From Clostridiaceae bacterium (GTDB lineage: Bacteria > Bacillota > Clostridia > DSM-8532): 64,000 nucleotides of DNA. The position numbers were made by a program, and so were the translations under genes. Of this stretch, positions 26,430-35,366 are shown in pieces. Positions within the stretch are counted from its first letter, which is position 1. Every line of letters begins with the position of its first letter. The notes under the pieces are model-generated. The model saw only the letters and a program-made list of their open reading frames with translations. It was not told the origin of the DNA and did no database searches. Where the stretch lies: assembly GCA_012719545.1 (NCBI GenBank), contig JAAYAD010000034.1:1-64000 (forward strand), read 5' to 3'.

Positions 26430-27743
26430 TTACTTTTTTGCCTCATCCCATATCCTTTTGGCAAGCTCTTTATGCTCACTGGAGCCCAGAACTTCATCAG
26501 GATTAAGGTTAGTTGGTTCTTTGCCAATTATATGCTTCATTTTAACTTCTAAGATTCTTCTTACTGACTGGTCAATTCTCTCTTCTGTAATTTTTCCCCT
26601 CTTAACGGCTGACAGGACGGCATCAAAAGACTTTGGAAAATCAACGGGAAGAAGCAGCATGTCAACTCCCGCCTCAATTGCCATTACAACAGCCTCTTCT
26701 TCGGGATAAACTTTGGATATGGCATTCATTTCAAGGCCGTCTGTAATTATAATTCCGTCAAAGCCCAACTCATTTCTTAAGATATCAGTGATTATAGTTT
26801 TTGAAAGTGTTGCCGGAAGGCCGTCATCTGTAATTTTGGGTGTCAAAACATGGGCTGTCATAATAAAATCAACCCCAGCATTAATTCCAGCCTTAAAGGG
26901 TAAAAATTCAACCTGACGAAGCCGCTCTATATCATTTTCAACTACGGCAATTCCGGTATGGCTGTCCTGAATGGTGTCCCCATGACCGGGGAAATGCTTG
27001 ATACAGGGTATTACTCCCGTATCATAAGTTCCCTTAATTGCCTCAGCAACCATTTGTGACACAACCTTGGGGTCATTTGAGTATGCTCTTCTTCCAATAA
27101 CCTTGTTTTTGGGATTGCTGAACACATCAGCAACAGGGGCAAAGTTCAGATTGAAGCCAAGGCTTTTTACTTCTTCCGCTATTGCCTTTGAGGCTTCATA
27201 GGCATACTTTTCATTGCCTGTAATTCCAATAACATAGGGTTCAGGCATAATGGTTGAATGAAGAGCCTTTGCGTCATCCAGCCTTGATACTATTCCGCCT
27301 TCCTCGTCAATTGCAATAAACATTGGAATTTCAGCGGTTTTTTGAATGTCCTCTATAAAAGATACTGTCTGTGATATGTTATCAAGATTTTCCTCGAAAA
27401 AAATAAATCCGCCGGGTTTGTAGGTTGTAAGCAAGTCCTCAAGGGCATCATCCATTGCCTGTTGTTTTTTGCCATCGGTATTATAACGGGATGTTATAAA
27501 AAACATCTGCCCAATTTTTTCTTCCAGTGTTAAGCGTGACAAAAGCTTATCAACTTCATATTCCAGATTGCCATTATCTGTGCCCGATGGTTCTGAAGGT
27601 TCATTTTGATGGGATGATGAAGGTTCAGTTGGTGTTGCACCTGGGCTATCTACAGGACTTGTGGAAATTGGCCCTTTAGTGCCTGAGCACGCACAAAGCA
27701 GAAGTGACAATAGCAAAATAAAACTGAGTGCTCTCTTTTTCAT
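26430..27743 (-). CDS. nagZ: Lipoprotein beta-N-acetylhexosaminidase (GH3, NagZ-like)
   Basis: Removes N-acetylglucosamine from muropeptides during cell-wall recycling. The 437-residue protein has a lipoprotein signal ending LLLCAC, so it is probably anchored outside the membrane, then a low-complexity Pro/Ser/Thr linker (about 20-60). The GH3 domain follows with AIDEEGG, KHFPGHGDTIQDSHTG (the loop carrying the catalytic Asp/His dyad) and the nucleophile region GIIITDGLEM. The form with a lipoprotein anchor is common in Firmicutes. It follows fmt closely and ends the priA-def-fmt run, where many relatives have rsmB. Confidence 0.92.
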   Translation of the reverse strand: MKKRALSFILLLSLLLCACSGTKGPISTSPVDSPGATPTEPSSSHQNEPSEPSGTDNGNLEYEVDKLLSRLTLEEKIGQMFFITSRYNTDGKKQQAMDDALEDLLTTYKPGGFIFFEENLDNISQTVSFIEDIQKTAEIPMFIAIDEEGGIVSRLDDAKALHSTIMPEPYVIGITGNEKYAYEASKAIAEEVKSLGFNLNFAPVADVFSNPKNKVIGRRAYSNDPKVVSQMVAEAIKGTYDTGVIPCIKHFPGHGDTIQDSHTGIAVVENDIERLRQVEFLPFKAGINAGVDFIMTAHVLTPKITDDGLPATLSKTIITDILRNELGFDGIIITDGLEMNAISKVYPEEEAVVMAIEAGVDMLLLPVDFPKSFDAVLSAVKRGKITEERIDQSVRRILEVKMKHIIGKEPTNLNPDEVLGSSEHKELAKRIWDEAKK

Positions 27744-27780
27744 ATAAAAATCACCTGCTTAATTTTAAGGCAGGGCAGAT

Positions 27781-28728
27781 TCAACCTAAAATCATGCCCG
27801 CCTTAAAATCATGTCCTAACGAATACTGCAGCGGAGTCATTCTTTTTCCAGAATCAACCTGAATTTCATGAATAAGAAGAGCATCGTCACCAGTTTGAAC
27901 CCACATTCCCTTATCTGAGATGTTCAAAATTGTTCCAGGCTTGCTACGGCTTAATTGATCCGCGGTGTAAGGGCTGTCTTTAAATTCCGAACGCCAGATA
28001 CGTACTTTCTGACCGTCAAGCTGTGTCCATGCTCCTGGCCAGGGAGTTGTTCCCCTGATGGTGTCATGAATCCTCTTAGATGTATTTGACCAGTCAATAT
28101 GGCCTGTTTCCTTGTCTATCTTGGGAGCATAAGTTGCCTGGCTGTCATCCTGCTTTATGGGTTTGAGAGTGCCTTTTTCAAGTTCTTCAAGGGTTCTTAT
28201 AAGAGTTTTTGCACCCAGTTCTGACATTATGTCGTGAAGTTGTCCTGCTGTCATGTCGATAGGAATATCTATCTCTTCCTTTAACAGCATATCTCCTGTA
28301 TCAAGGCCAATATCGGTAAGCATGGTTGTTATGCCTGTCTTTTCATCGCCATTTATTATTGCCCACTGTATTGGAGCAGCTCCCCTGTATTTGGGAAGCA
28401 ATGAGCCATGGACATTAATGGTACCAAATTTAGGTATGTCAAGGACGCTTTGGGGCAGAATCTGACCAAAGGCGCAAGTAATAATAACATCCGGTTCAAG
28501 AGCTTTCAATTTTTCTATTATTTCAGGTTCTTTTGACAGTTTTACAGGCTGCAGCACTGGTATATTATGAGCCAGCGCAAACTCCTTTACAGGTGAAGGG
28601 GTAAGTACATGCCCCCTCCCTTTTGGGCGGTCTATTTGTGTAACAACAGCCAGAACCTCATAATTTTCAACAAGAGCCTTTAATGAGGGCACAGCAAAAT
28701 CAGGGGTACCCATAAATATAGCTTTCAT
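27781..28728 (-). CDS. fmt: Methionyl-tRNA formyltransferase
   Basis: Transfers formyl from 10-formyl-THF to initiator Met-tRNA. The 315-residue protein begins FMGTPDFAVPSL, has the formyl-transferase active site with HGSLLPKYRGAAPIQWAIINGD and the Asp in GLDTGDML, and a C-terminal OB-like domain (about 205-310). Three bases separate it from def upstream, the usual arrangement: the enzymes that add and remove the formyl group are made together. Confidence 0.97.
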   Translation of the reverse strand: MKAIFMGTPDFAVPSLKALVENYEVLAVVTQIDRPKGRGHVLTPSPVKEFALAHNIPVLQPVKLSKEPEIIEKLKALEPDVIITCAFGQILPQSVLDIPKFGTINVHGSLLPKYRGAAPIQWAIINGDEKTGITTMLTDIGLDTGDMLLKEEIDIPIDMTAGQLHDIMSELGAKTLIRTLEELEKGTLKPIKQDDSQATYAPKIDKETGHIDWSNTSKRIHDTIRGTTPWPGAWTQLDGQKVRIWRSEFKDSPYTADQLSRSKPGTILNISDKGMWVQTGDDALLIHEIQVDSGKRMTPLQYSLGHDFKAGMILG

Positions 28729-28731
28729 TAA

Positions 28732-29193
28732 CTACTCCTTCTCCACATCAACAAATTCAATTACTTTTTCGTCAAAGAGAATGCCATCAAGATGGTCCAG
28801 CTCATGGCAGAAGCAGACGGCAAGAAGCCCTGTTCCTTCTTTTCTCTCTATTTCTCCCTTTCTGTTCTGGTATTCCACAACAACTCTGGCGGGGCGCTTA
28901 ACGCGGCCATAAACACCGGGAATGCTTAAACAGCCTTCTACATCAAACTGTTCGCCTTCCTGCTCTATTATTCTGGGATTAATAAGCTCTATAAGGCCAT
29001 CGCCCACATCGATTACAACTATTCTCTTCAAAACGCCTACCTGGGGCGCAGCAAGGCCTACACCGCCTGATTCATACAAAGTATCCCTCATATCATCCAA
29101 AAGGTCCAAGACCCTTTCATTAATTTCATTAACTTCTTTTGAGCGTTTCTTTAAAATGTCGTCTCCTTTTTTAACAATGTTTCTTATAGCCAT
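28732..29193 (-). CDS. def: Peptide deformylase
   Basis: Iron-type metalloenzyme that removes the formyl group from nascent proteins. The 153-residue protein has all three motifs: GVGLAAPQVG, EGCLSIPG (metal ligand Cys88) and HELDHLDG (His130, catalytic Glu131, His134). ATG 29193 is chosen, with AAGGAG 8 bases upstream; the TTG two codons earlier lacks spacing. The residue before HELDH is Cys where most have Gln, a change I would not over-interpret. Confidence 0.97.
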   Translation of the reverse strand: MAIRNIVKKGDDILKKRSKEVNEINERVLDLLDDMRDTLYESGGVGLAAPQVGVLKRIVVIDVGDGLIELINPRIIEQEGEQFDVEGCLSIPGVYGRVKRPARVVVEYQNRKGEIERKEGTGLLAVCFCHELDHLDGILFDEKVIEFVDVEKE

Positions 29194-29297
29194 AATCAAA
29201 TCTCCTTAAATTAAATTGTGCCAATTAAATTTTTACAAATTCTATTCTATTATAAATTATTTTCCCGAAGTCGAAAGTAATAAAAAAGTAATAAATA

Positions 29298-31766
29298 TTA
29301 TAGCATGTTGGGCGGATCAATATCCACAGTAAGGTCTGTGCTCTTTATTTTCAGCTTTTCAAATACGCTTGAAGCATAGTTCACAAGCTTAACCAATTCA
29401 TTTATTGATGCCATTTTTATTATAAAGCGCCAACGGGCTCTGTTTCTGATTACAAATACAGGCGAAGGCATAATATCCGAACACAAAAAACCCGGTTCAT
29501 TATTGTAAATAGACATGATTTGACCCTTAAGCCTTTCAATGGAGATTCTGGCATGCTCGGGATTTTCACCCGACACCATTACAAGCCCAATATGGCAGAA
29601 AGGCGGATAAATCATCTTTTGGCGCAATGCTATTTCCTTTTGGTAAAATTCCTCATAGTTTTGGGCAACTGCAGTCTGAATGGCATAATCATCCACATTA
29701 TAGGCCTGAAGTATAACCCGTCCGGGCTTATCCCCCCTTCCGGCTCTGCCCGATGCCTGGGTAATAAGCTGGAAGGTTCTTTCACTTGACCTGTAGTCGC
29801 CTAAAAAAAGGGATGCATCGGCGGCCAATATTCCTACAAGGGTGACATTGGAGAAATCGTGACCCTTTGCCACCATCTGAGTACCTATAAGAATATCAGC
29901 CTCCTTGTTCTTAAAGGCGTCAAGCAGTTTTTGATGCCCCTGCTTGCCCGATGTGGTGTCCAGATCCATGCGAAGCACAGAAAATCCGGCCGGATGCTTT
30001 AAAAGTTCTTCTTCCACCTTCTGGGTTCCTACACCGAAGGGCTTTATATTTCCCGAGGCGCATTGAGGACATTTTACAGGAATGGGCTGGGCATAGCCGC
30101 AATAATGGCAGATAGCCTGCCTGTCATGAGCATGAACCGTAAGGGACACGCTGCAGTTAGGGCACCTTTGCACAAAACCGCAATCCATGCAAAAAATAAA
30201 TGATGCATATCCACGGCGATTTATAAAAACAATGCTCTGTTCGCCGTTCATTTTATTTTTAACCAGCTCTTCCTCAAGCCTTCTGCTTATAATGCCATGG
30301 TTTCCGGCTTTATGCTCATCCCTTAAGTCAACTATTTCAACTTTGGGCAACGGCAGCGCATTTGGGCGCTTCTTTAGTGTATAAAGCCCAATTTTGCCCT
30401 TCTGGGAACGATAATAGGTTTCCACAGACGGGGTGGCTGAGCTTAAAACCAGCAGAGCGCCGTTTATATTACATCTTGCCCTTGCCACATGACGGGCATC
30501 ATACCTTGGCATGTTTTCCGATTTATACGACAACTCATGCTCTTCGTCAACAATTATAATGCCTATATTGGACAGCGGTGCAAAAACAGCGCTGCGGGCG
30601 CCAATTACCACATCCACTTCACCTGCTTTAATTTTGCGCCATTGATCATACCGTTCTCCTTGTGAAAGCCTGCTGTGCTGTATGGCCACCCGGCTTCCGA
30701 ACCTTCCTGTAAAACGGCTTATAATCTGCGGAGTAAGGGATATTTCCGGAACAAGGACTATTGAGCTTTTCCCTCTCTTTATGGCTGCATCTATGAGTCT
30801 TAAATATACTTCAGTTTTTCCGCTTCCGGTTATGCCGTGAATTAATACCTCATTAAGCTTATTTTCGTCTAAACATGGAAGAACGCTGTCTATAATATGC
30901 TGCTGCTCGGATGTCAAAACCGGCGGATCGCTTTTGTCGGGCTCAAGGGTCTCAAAGGGATTTCGCTCCACTTCAAGCTCAAAATATGATACCCATCCCT
31001 TTTTCTCCATGCTCTTTATTGTCGAGTGTGAAACCCCTGGAATCAGGAGAAGGTCCTGCAGAGTGCAGAATTCTTCGGTATAAAGAACATCCATTACTCT
31101 TACGGGGTATATACTTCTTAACTTGCCCTCGTCAACTATAGCATTGAATTCTTCCTTGGAAATTGCGGGTTTTACCGCCTTTACTGTTTTTTCATTTACC
31201 TTCTGGTCAAAAAGCTCCTCCTTTTCAACCAGGCCAAGATTCACAAGCTTTTTAATGGATTCCTCCGATTCGGGTCCGGAATTCAGATCTTTTTCATATA
31301 TACCTTTTGGTTTTTCAAAAATCTTTCTTAGGATTTGATCCTGTTCTTCTGTTAAGGCTAAATCGCTGTTTTTTAAAAATTGGTCGATAGAGGCCCAATC
31401 CTTCAAAGCCTTTGCCGGGTACAGCTTAACAAGCCGTTTAAGATTAACTCCTGATGGAACCATAATTCTTATGGCATCTCCCCAGGTACAAAAATAGCGG
31501 TTTTTAATCCATTGCGCAAGTTTAAGCATTTCATCCGACAAAAGCGGTGTCTCATCAACTATTTGATGTATTTTTTTCAGCTTCTTGCCCTCGCCGTCCC
31601 AAAGCTTTATTATCCAGCCTGTCTGAATTTTATTATTGCGTCCAAAGGGCACAAGAACTCTCATTCCTGCCTGAGCATTTTTTATAAGCCCTTCGGGTAC
31701 TATATAATCATAAAGCTTATCATAACTTAATACTGCATCCTGTATTGCAACAGAAGCAAGAAGCAT
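29298..31766 (-). CDS. priA: Primosomal replication-restart helicase PriA
   Basis: Superfamily 2 DNA helicase that rebuilds replication forks. The 822-residue protein has an N-terminal 3'-DNA-binding domain (YDYIVPEG onward), a winged-helix region, then the helicase with Walker A GITGSGKTE, Walker B DEEH, and the inserted zinc-binding region with paired CxxC motifs (CMDCG, CPNC, CHYCG, CPQC). Family homology begins at ATG 31766, which has GGGGGA 5 bases upstream; the open frame extends 31 codons further without similarity. First gene of the priA-def-fmt-nagZ run. Confidence 0.97.
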   Translation of the reverse strand: MLLASVAIQDAVLSYDKLYDYIVPEGLIKNAQAGMRVLVPFGRNNKIQTGWIIKLWDGEGKKLKKIHQIVDETPLLSDEMLKLAQWIKNRYFCTWGDAIRIMVPSGVNLKRLVKLYPAKALKDWASIDQFLKNSDLALTEEQDQILRKIFEKPKGIYEKDLNSGPESEESIKKLVNLGLVEKEELFDQKVNEKTVKAVKPAISKEEFNAIVDEGKLRSIYPVRVMDVLYTEEFCTLQDLLLIPGVSHSTIKSMEKKGWVSYFELEVERNPFETLEPDKSDPPVLTSEQQHIIDSVLPCLDENKLNEVLIHGITGSGKTEVYLRLIDAAIKRGKSSIVLVPEISLTPQIISRFTGRFGSRVAIQHSRLSQGERYDQWRKIKAGEVDVVIGARSAVFAPLSNIGIIIVDEEHELSYKSENMPRYDARHVARARCNINGALLVLSSATPSVETYYRSQKGKIGLYTLKKRPNALPLPKVEIVDLRDEHKAGNHGIISRRLEEELVKNKMNGEQSIVFINRRGYASFIFCMDCGFVQRCPNCSVSLTVHAHDRQAICHYCGYAQPIPVKCPQCASGNIKPFGVGTQKVEEELLKHPAGFSVLRMDLDTTSGKQGHQKLLDAFKNKEADILIGTQMVAKGHDFSNVTLVGILAADASLFLGDYRSSERTFQLITQASGRAGRGDKPGRVILQAYNVDDYAIQTAVAQNYEEFYQKEIALRQKMIYPPFCHIGLVMVSGENPEHARISIERLKGQIMSIYNNEPGFLCSDIMPSPVFVIRNRARWRFIIKMASINELVKLVNYASSVFEKLKIKSTDLTVDIDPPNML

Positions 31767-31862
31767 AAAATTCCCCCAAAAATAAAAATTAAGCCAAATT
31801 ATTGTAATACATTTTCTTATTCCTCTTAATATGGTACATTTTCCTGGGCCATAAGTCAAAAA

Positions 31863-31886
31863 GGGATTTGCAAAGATGCAAATCCC
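31863..31886 (-). terminator. Terminator after the SSB-like / P-loop pair
   Basis: Perfect 10-base arms (GGGATTTGCA and TGCAAATCCC) around a 4-base loop, with T5 following on the minus strand. It sits between the P-loop gene and priA, so priA is transcribed independently. Confidence 0.85.
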
Positions 31887-31956
31887 CTGAAATATTATCC
31901 TTATAATTATTATTGATTCCTGATTGATTTCCGATTAATAATTAAGAAAACAAATA

Positions 31957-32370
31957 TCAGCAGGAATACTCCTTGGTAACATATTCAGGGATTCCGCTGA
32001 TATCACCGCTTACTGAGAAAACAAACCGCGTATCAAATTTTTCAGATATATTCTTGACCTTATCAAAGAATTCTTGATATTGCTCCTGTTTTACATCATC
32101 ATATTTGGACAAGCCATCAACAAAAATAGCTTTTATATCATAATTTTGGGCAATGAGACCACACATAAAGGCAAACAGCTGATTTATACTCTTAATAGGG
32201 AAATCTGAAATATCTACATACCGTATTTCATGCTTCAGGTTGGTGACAAGTGAGTTGTCGTGATTAATGAAAACTATGTCTCCTGAGCATTCATCAAGTA
32301 AAGTGTTGGCGCTGGTTACAAGGTATTTTGTCTTACCAATGCCCTTGTTGCCATAGACCACTTTTATCAT
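31957..32370 (-). CDS. Small P-loop ATP-binding protein of unknown function
   Basis: The 137-residue protein starts with a strand and Walker A loop, VVYGNKGIGKT (about 4-14). A strand ending FINHD and a hydrophobic strand ending AIFVDGLSKY (a candidate Walker B with one Asp) follow. The rest is a short helical tail. It looks like the core of a RecA-like or DUF-type NTPase; I do not recognise the family. ATG 32370 has GGGG 10 bases upstream, and the start lies 5 bases past the SSB-like stop. Co-transcription with a DNA-binding protein suggests a DNA-related role, by inference only. Confidence 0.7.
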   Translation of the reverse strand: MIKVVYGNKGIGKTKYLVTSANTLLDECSGDIVFINHDNSLVTNLKHEIRYVDISDFPIKSINQLFAFMCGLIAQNYDIKAIFVDGLSKYDDVKQEQYQEFFDKVKNISEKFDTRFVFSVSGDISGIPEYVTKEYSC

Positions 32371-32375
32371 GGGTA

Positions 32376-33041
32376 TCAATCCCCTTTCTCATCCTTCTTA
32401 TTATTGTTTTCTTTTACTACTTCCAATTTTGAGACAGAGACTTCATAGGCTACCCTATCCACAACTTGCCCATCCGGAAGCTTTTTTTGGTATGCTCGGC
32501 TTTGGATGCGTCCCCAAATACGAATATTGTCCCCAATTTCAAAGGTTCCGGCAAACCTGGCGTTTCTTCCCCATGCAATGCAAGGTATATAGTCAGACTT
32601 GTTGTAGGCTCTGTTGACTGCAAGGAGGATATCCGCTATTTCTCTGCCAAACGGAGTTGTCCTGTACATGGGTTTTCTGCATATGAAACCATTGAGGCTT
32701 ATCTGATTCGGATTTTTTACATTCACCTCCTCCTGATTAACCTCTATTTCTCTTGCAAAAACAGTGAGCATTAATTTGTGCCCGCTGTTATTGTTAAAAT
32801 TGTTATAGGACCGGAACTGACCTTCAACAATAATGTAGACGCCTTCATAAATGTTCTCAGGACTGACTAAACGCTCTGAAAACATAACCGGTATGTTGTC
32901 ATAAGTATCACTTAATCTCGGCACCTGAACGTAAGTTATGTAAAAACCTTCTCCATACACCTCATGGCTGAATTCAGGATTTGCAACTACTTTGCCTGCA
33001 ATACTTACAACATTATTTTCTAAAGCAGTGTTTCCTGACAT
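32376..33041 (-). CDS. Tandem OB-fold protein resembling single-stranded DNA-binding protein
   Basis: The 221-residue protein has two successive SSB-type OB-folds, about 10-105 and 113-212. The second is the better match: NQISLNGFICRKPMYRTT, then DILLAVNRAYNKSDYIPCIAWGRNARFA and IWGRIQSRAYQKK, the classic SSB strand order. The first fold is divergent (VSIAGKVVANPEF, VIVEGQFRSYNNF). There is no acidic DDDIPF-type tail; it ends in Asn/Lys/Asp-rich residues, so partner recruitment as in canonical Ssb seems unlikely. ATG 33041 is preferred because the TTG four codons upstream abuts the ribosome site. Possibly a specialised single-strand binder. Confidence 0.75.
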   Translation of the reverse strand: MSGNTALENNVVSIAGKVVANPEFSHEVYGEGFYITYVQVPRLSDTYDNIPVMFSERLVSPENIYEGVYIIVEGQFRSYNNFNNNSGHKLMLTVFAREIEVNQEEVNVKNPNQISLNGFICRKPMYRTTPFGREIADILLAVNRAYNKSDYIPCIAWGRNARFAGTFEIGDNIRIWGRIQSRAYQKKLPDGQVVDRVAYEVSVSKLEVVKENNNKKDEKGD

Positions 33042-33228
33042 GTGATAATCCAACTCCCCTCAAAGTCTTTGGTACTTACCGAACATACCACTGAATAATA
33101 AATATTCATGATCCTGTTCGTTTAGAAGCAATCCCTATCATATCATTCGGTTTAAAGAAGGCTTTTGTTTAATGTAATTTAATCCTATTATATATTTCAC
33201 CAGATTGATAGGGGCTTAAACATTAATT

Positions 33229-34008
33229 TCAATAATCTTTCATCTGCCTGCCGTCGTAACGTATTTTATATTTGCCTTTAATAAGAAGGTCGGGGACTGA
33301 AACACAGTTATATCCATTGTTTGTAAGATTCTCAAGTATGGCCGGGAGAACTTTTTGAGTATACTTTGTATCGTTGTGGAACAAAACTATTGAGCCATAC
33401 TGTACCCTTTGGGTAACACGCTTGTAAATATCCTCGTAAGACAAGTTGTCCTTCCAGTCAAGGGAATCCACATCCCACTGAATCGTTTGATAGCCCAGTC
33501 TGTTTGCAACCTTAATGGTTGTGGAATTATACTCCCCGTAAGGGGGTCTGAAAAGATTTGTACTTTCTCCGGTAATCTTTTGGATTACCTCAGTGCATCT
33601 TAAAATCTCTTCCTCTATTTTTGATTCGGGAAGCTGGGCCATATGAGCATGGGAGTAACCATGATTTGCAACGGTATGCCCCCTGTCGTATATCAGCTTC
33701 ACCATATCAGGGTATTTTTCAGCCCATAGCCCCACAACAAAAAAGGTACCTTTTGCGTCGTATTTGTCCAGCGCATCCAGTATGTCGGGTATATCATCCG
33801 CTCCCCATGCGCAGTCAAATGTTATGGCGCATTTCTTCTCCTGGCTGTCTACAGAATAGATGGGGATATCATCCCTGTACTGATTTGACACACCAAGAAC
33901 GTAACGATTAGCAAGGAATCCGTTAAGTGAAATCAGAATAATTAGAACTAAAATTAAGGTAATAAAAATTGGTATAAGGTACTTCTTTTTAATATAGATA
34001 ACTTTCAT
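33229..34008 (-). CDS. pdaB: Polysaccharide deacetylase, PdaB-like
   Basis: NodB-type metal-dependent deacetylase. The 259-residue protein has an N-terminal membrane anchor (about 10-33) and the NodB motifs: TFDCAWGADD (motif 1, in the PdaB form with intervening residues), HGYSHAH, RPPYGEYN, DSLDW and LFHND. PdaB in Bacillus acts on the spore cortex or during germination, which supports sporulation ability here. No other sporulation gene is adjacent, so the symbol is by family resemblance. Confidence 0.85.
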   Translation of the reverse strand: MKVIYIKKKYLIPIFITLILVLIILISLNGFLANRYVLGVSNQYRDDIPIYSVDSQEKKCAITFDCAWGADDIPDILDALDKYDAKGTFFVVGLWAEKYPDMVKLIYDRGHTVANHGYSHAHMAQLPESKIEEEILRCTEVIQKITGESTNLFRPPYGEYNSTTIKVANRLGYQTIQWDVDSLDWKDNLSYEDIYKRVTQRVQYGSIVLFHNDTKYTQKVLPAILENLTNNGYNCVSVPDLLIKGKYKIRYDGRQMKDY

Positions 34009-34242
34009 AATAATACCGCCATATTTAAGGTTCTGTAAGATTTTATGGCTGATATTACACGCTTATGCTCTGCTTATATCCCTTATATCACCCCTTCGTA
34101 TAAAATCCTTTTTATAAAAGAAAGCAATCTGTTATGAAGATAACTGTTGACCCAAGATAATCCTTAAAGGAACTTTGGCTTTAAACTGTAACGATTGCAC
34201 ATTCCCACAATGTAATGCACTACGATATTATGCCAAACAGCT

Positions 34243-35337
34243 TTACCCCAACAGAATGTATTTTCCTGTAATGCTTTTTCTTATCATTCCCTTTAATTCC
34301 AGGTCCAAAAGAATCTCAAACAATTCATTTAAAGGTATTGCTGTTTTCATTGACAGCTCCTCGTCATAAAGATCCTCAATTTTCAACGCATTAATTATCT
34401 TCCTGCCTTCATCGTTAAGATCGTTATCGGAAGCTTTTCCCTTCTTTACTTTGACTTTTTCAACAGGAGCAAGTCCAAAGTTTAGTTCTTCAAGTATATC
34501 GTCCACACCGAGAACAATTTTTGCTCCATCCTTTATCAGTCTGTTGGTTCCCATGCTGTTAAGATGATTAATGTTTCCTGGAACTGCAAAAACATCCCTT
34601 CCCTGTTCCAGGGCATATTTGGCAGTAATGAGGGAACCGCTCTTAAGCCCTGCCTCCACAACCAGCGTTCCCAGAGACATGCCGCTTATAATCCTGTTGC
34701 GGCTTGGAAAATTATATGGAGCCGGAGGAGTACCCGGAGGATATTCCGAGATAACAGCGCCCCATTGAATAATGCGCTCCATCAGGGATTTGTTCTCAGG
34801 AGGATAAGGAATATCCACTCCACAGCCAAGCACTGCAACAGTTGTGAAGGATTCATTGAGAGCACCGCAGTGGGCGGCTGTATCTATACCTCTTGCCAGA
34901 CCGCTGACTACCAGAACTCCCACCTGAGCAAGCCCGGAAGACAGCTTAAAGGCAGTTTCAATACCATAGCCCGATGCCCTTCTTGAGCCAACAACAGCTA
35001 CGGCGTTTGACTGAGGAATATCGCCCTTTACATAAAGGACAATGGGCGGATCATAGATGTATTTCAACATCTCGGGATATTCGCTGTCCATCATAGTAAC
35101 TATTTTTATATTTTTCTTCTGGCAAAGGTCAAGAATCCTTTTGGCCTCTTCTTTTACAATGTCGCTGTTAAGCTGTTCATAGTTTTCAGCTGTCAAACCT
35201 GCCCTTAAAAGAGCGTCTTTCTCCGCTTCAAATACTTTTTGAGCATCACCGAAAATTGTGAGCAATTCAAGCTTCTTATGTATGCCAATTCCCTGAACAA
35301 CGCTAAGTATAATCCAGTATTCCAATTCTTTAATCAT
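34243..35337 (-). CDS. dprA: DNA-processing protein DprA
   Basis: Loads RecA onto incoming single-stranded DNA during transformation. The 364-residue protein has an N-terminal SAM-like region, the Rossmann-type DprA core with VGSRRASGYG and SGLARGIDTAAH, GSLITAKYALEQGRDVFAVPG, and a C-terminal winged-helix domain. ATG 35337 with AGGG 9 bases upstream is preferred over the GTG five codons before it. The gene follows comM closely, as in many Firmicutes. Many bacteria that are not naturally competent keep dprA, so competence cannot be concluded. Confidence 0.95.
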   Translation of the reverse strand: MIKELEYWIILSVVQGIGIHKKLELLTIFGDAQKVFEAEKDALLRAGLTAENYEQLNSDIVKEEAKRILDLCQKKNIKIVTMMDSEYPEMLKYIYDPPIVLYVKGDIPQSNAVAVVGSRRASGYGIETAFKLSSGLAQVGVLVVSGLARGIDTAAHCGALNESFTTVAVLGCGVDIPYPPENKSLMERIIQWGAVISEYPPGTPPAPYNFPSRNRIISGMSLGTLVVEAGLKSGSLITAKYALEQGRDVFAVPGNINHLNSMGTNRLIKDGAKIVLGVDDILEELNFGLAPVEKVKVKKGKASDNDLNDEGRKIINALKIEDLYDEELSMKTAIPLNELFEILLDLELKGMIRKSITGKYILLG

Positions 35338-35366
35338 AACAGTATCCCTCACAAGCTTTCATCCCC

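Noticed and set aside
34175-34369. Plus-strand open frame with CNDCTFPQC, which looks zinc-finger-like
   Set aside because: Mostly overlaps the dprA 3' end on the other strand and has no convincing ribosome-binding site.
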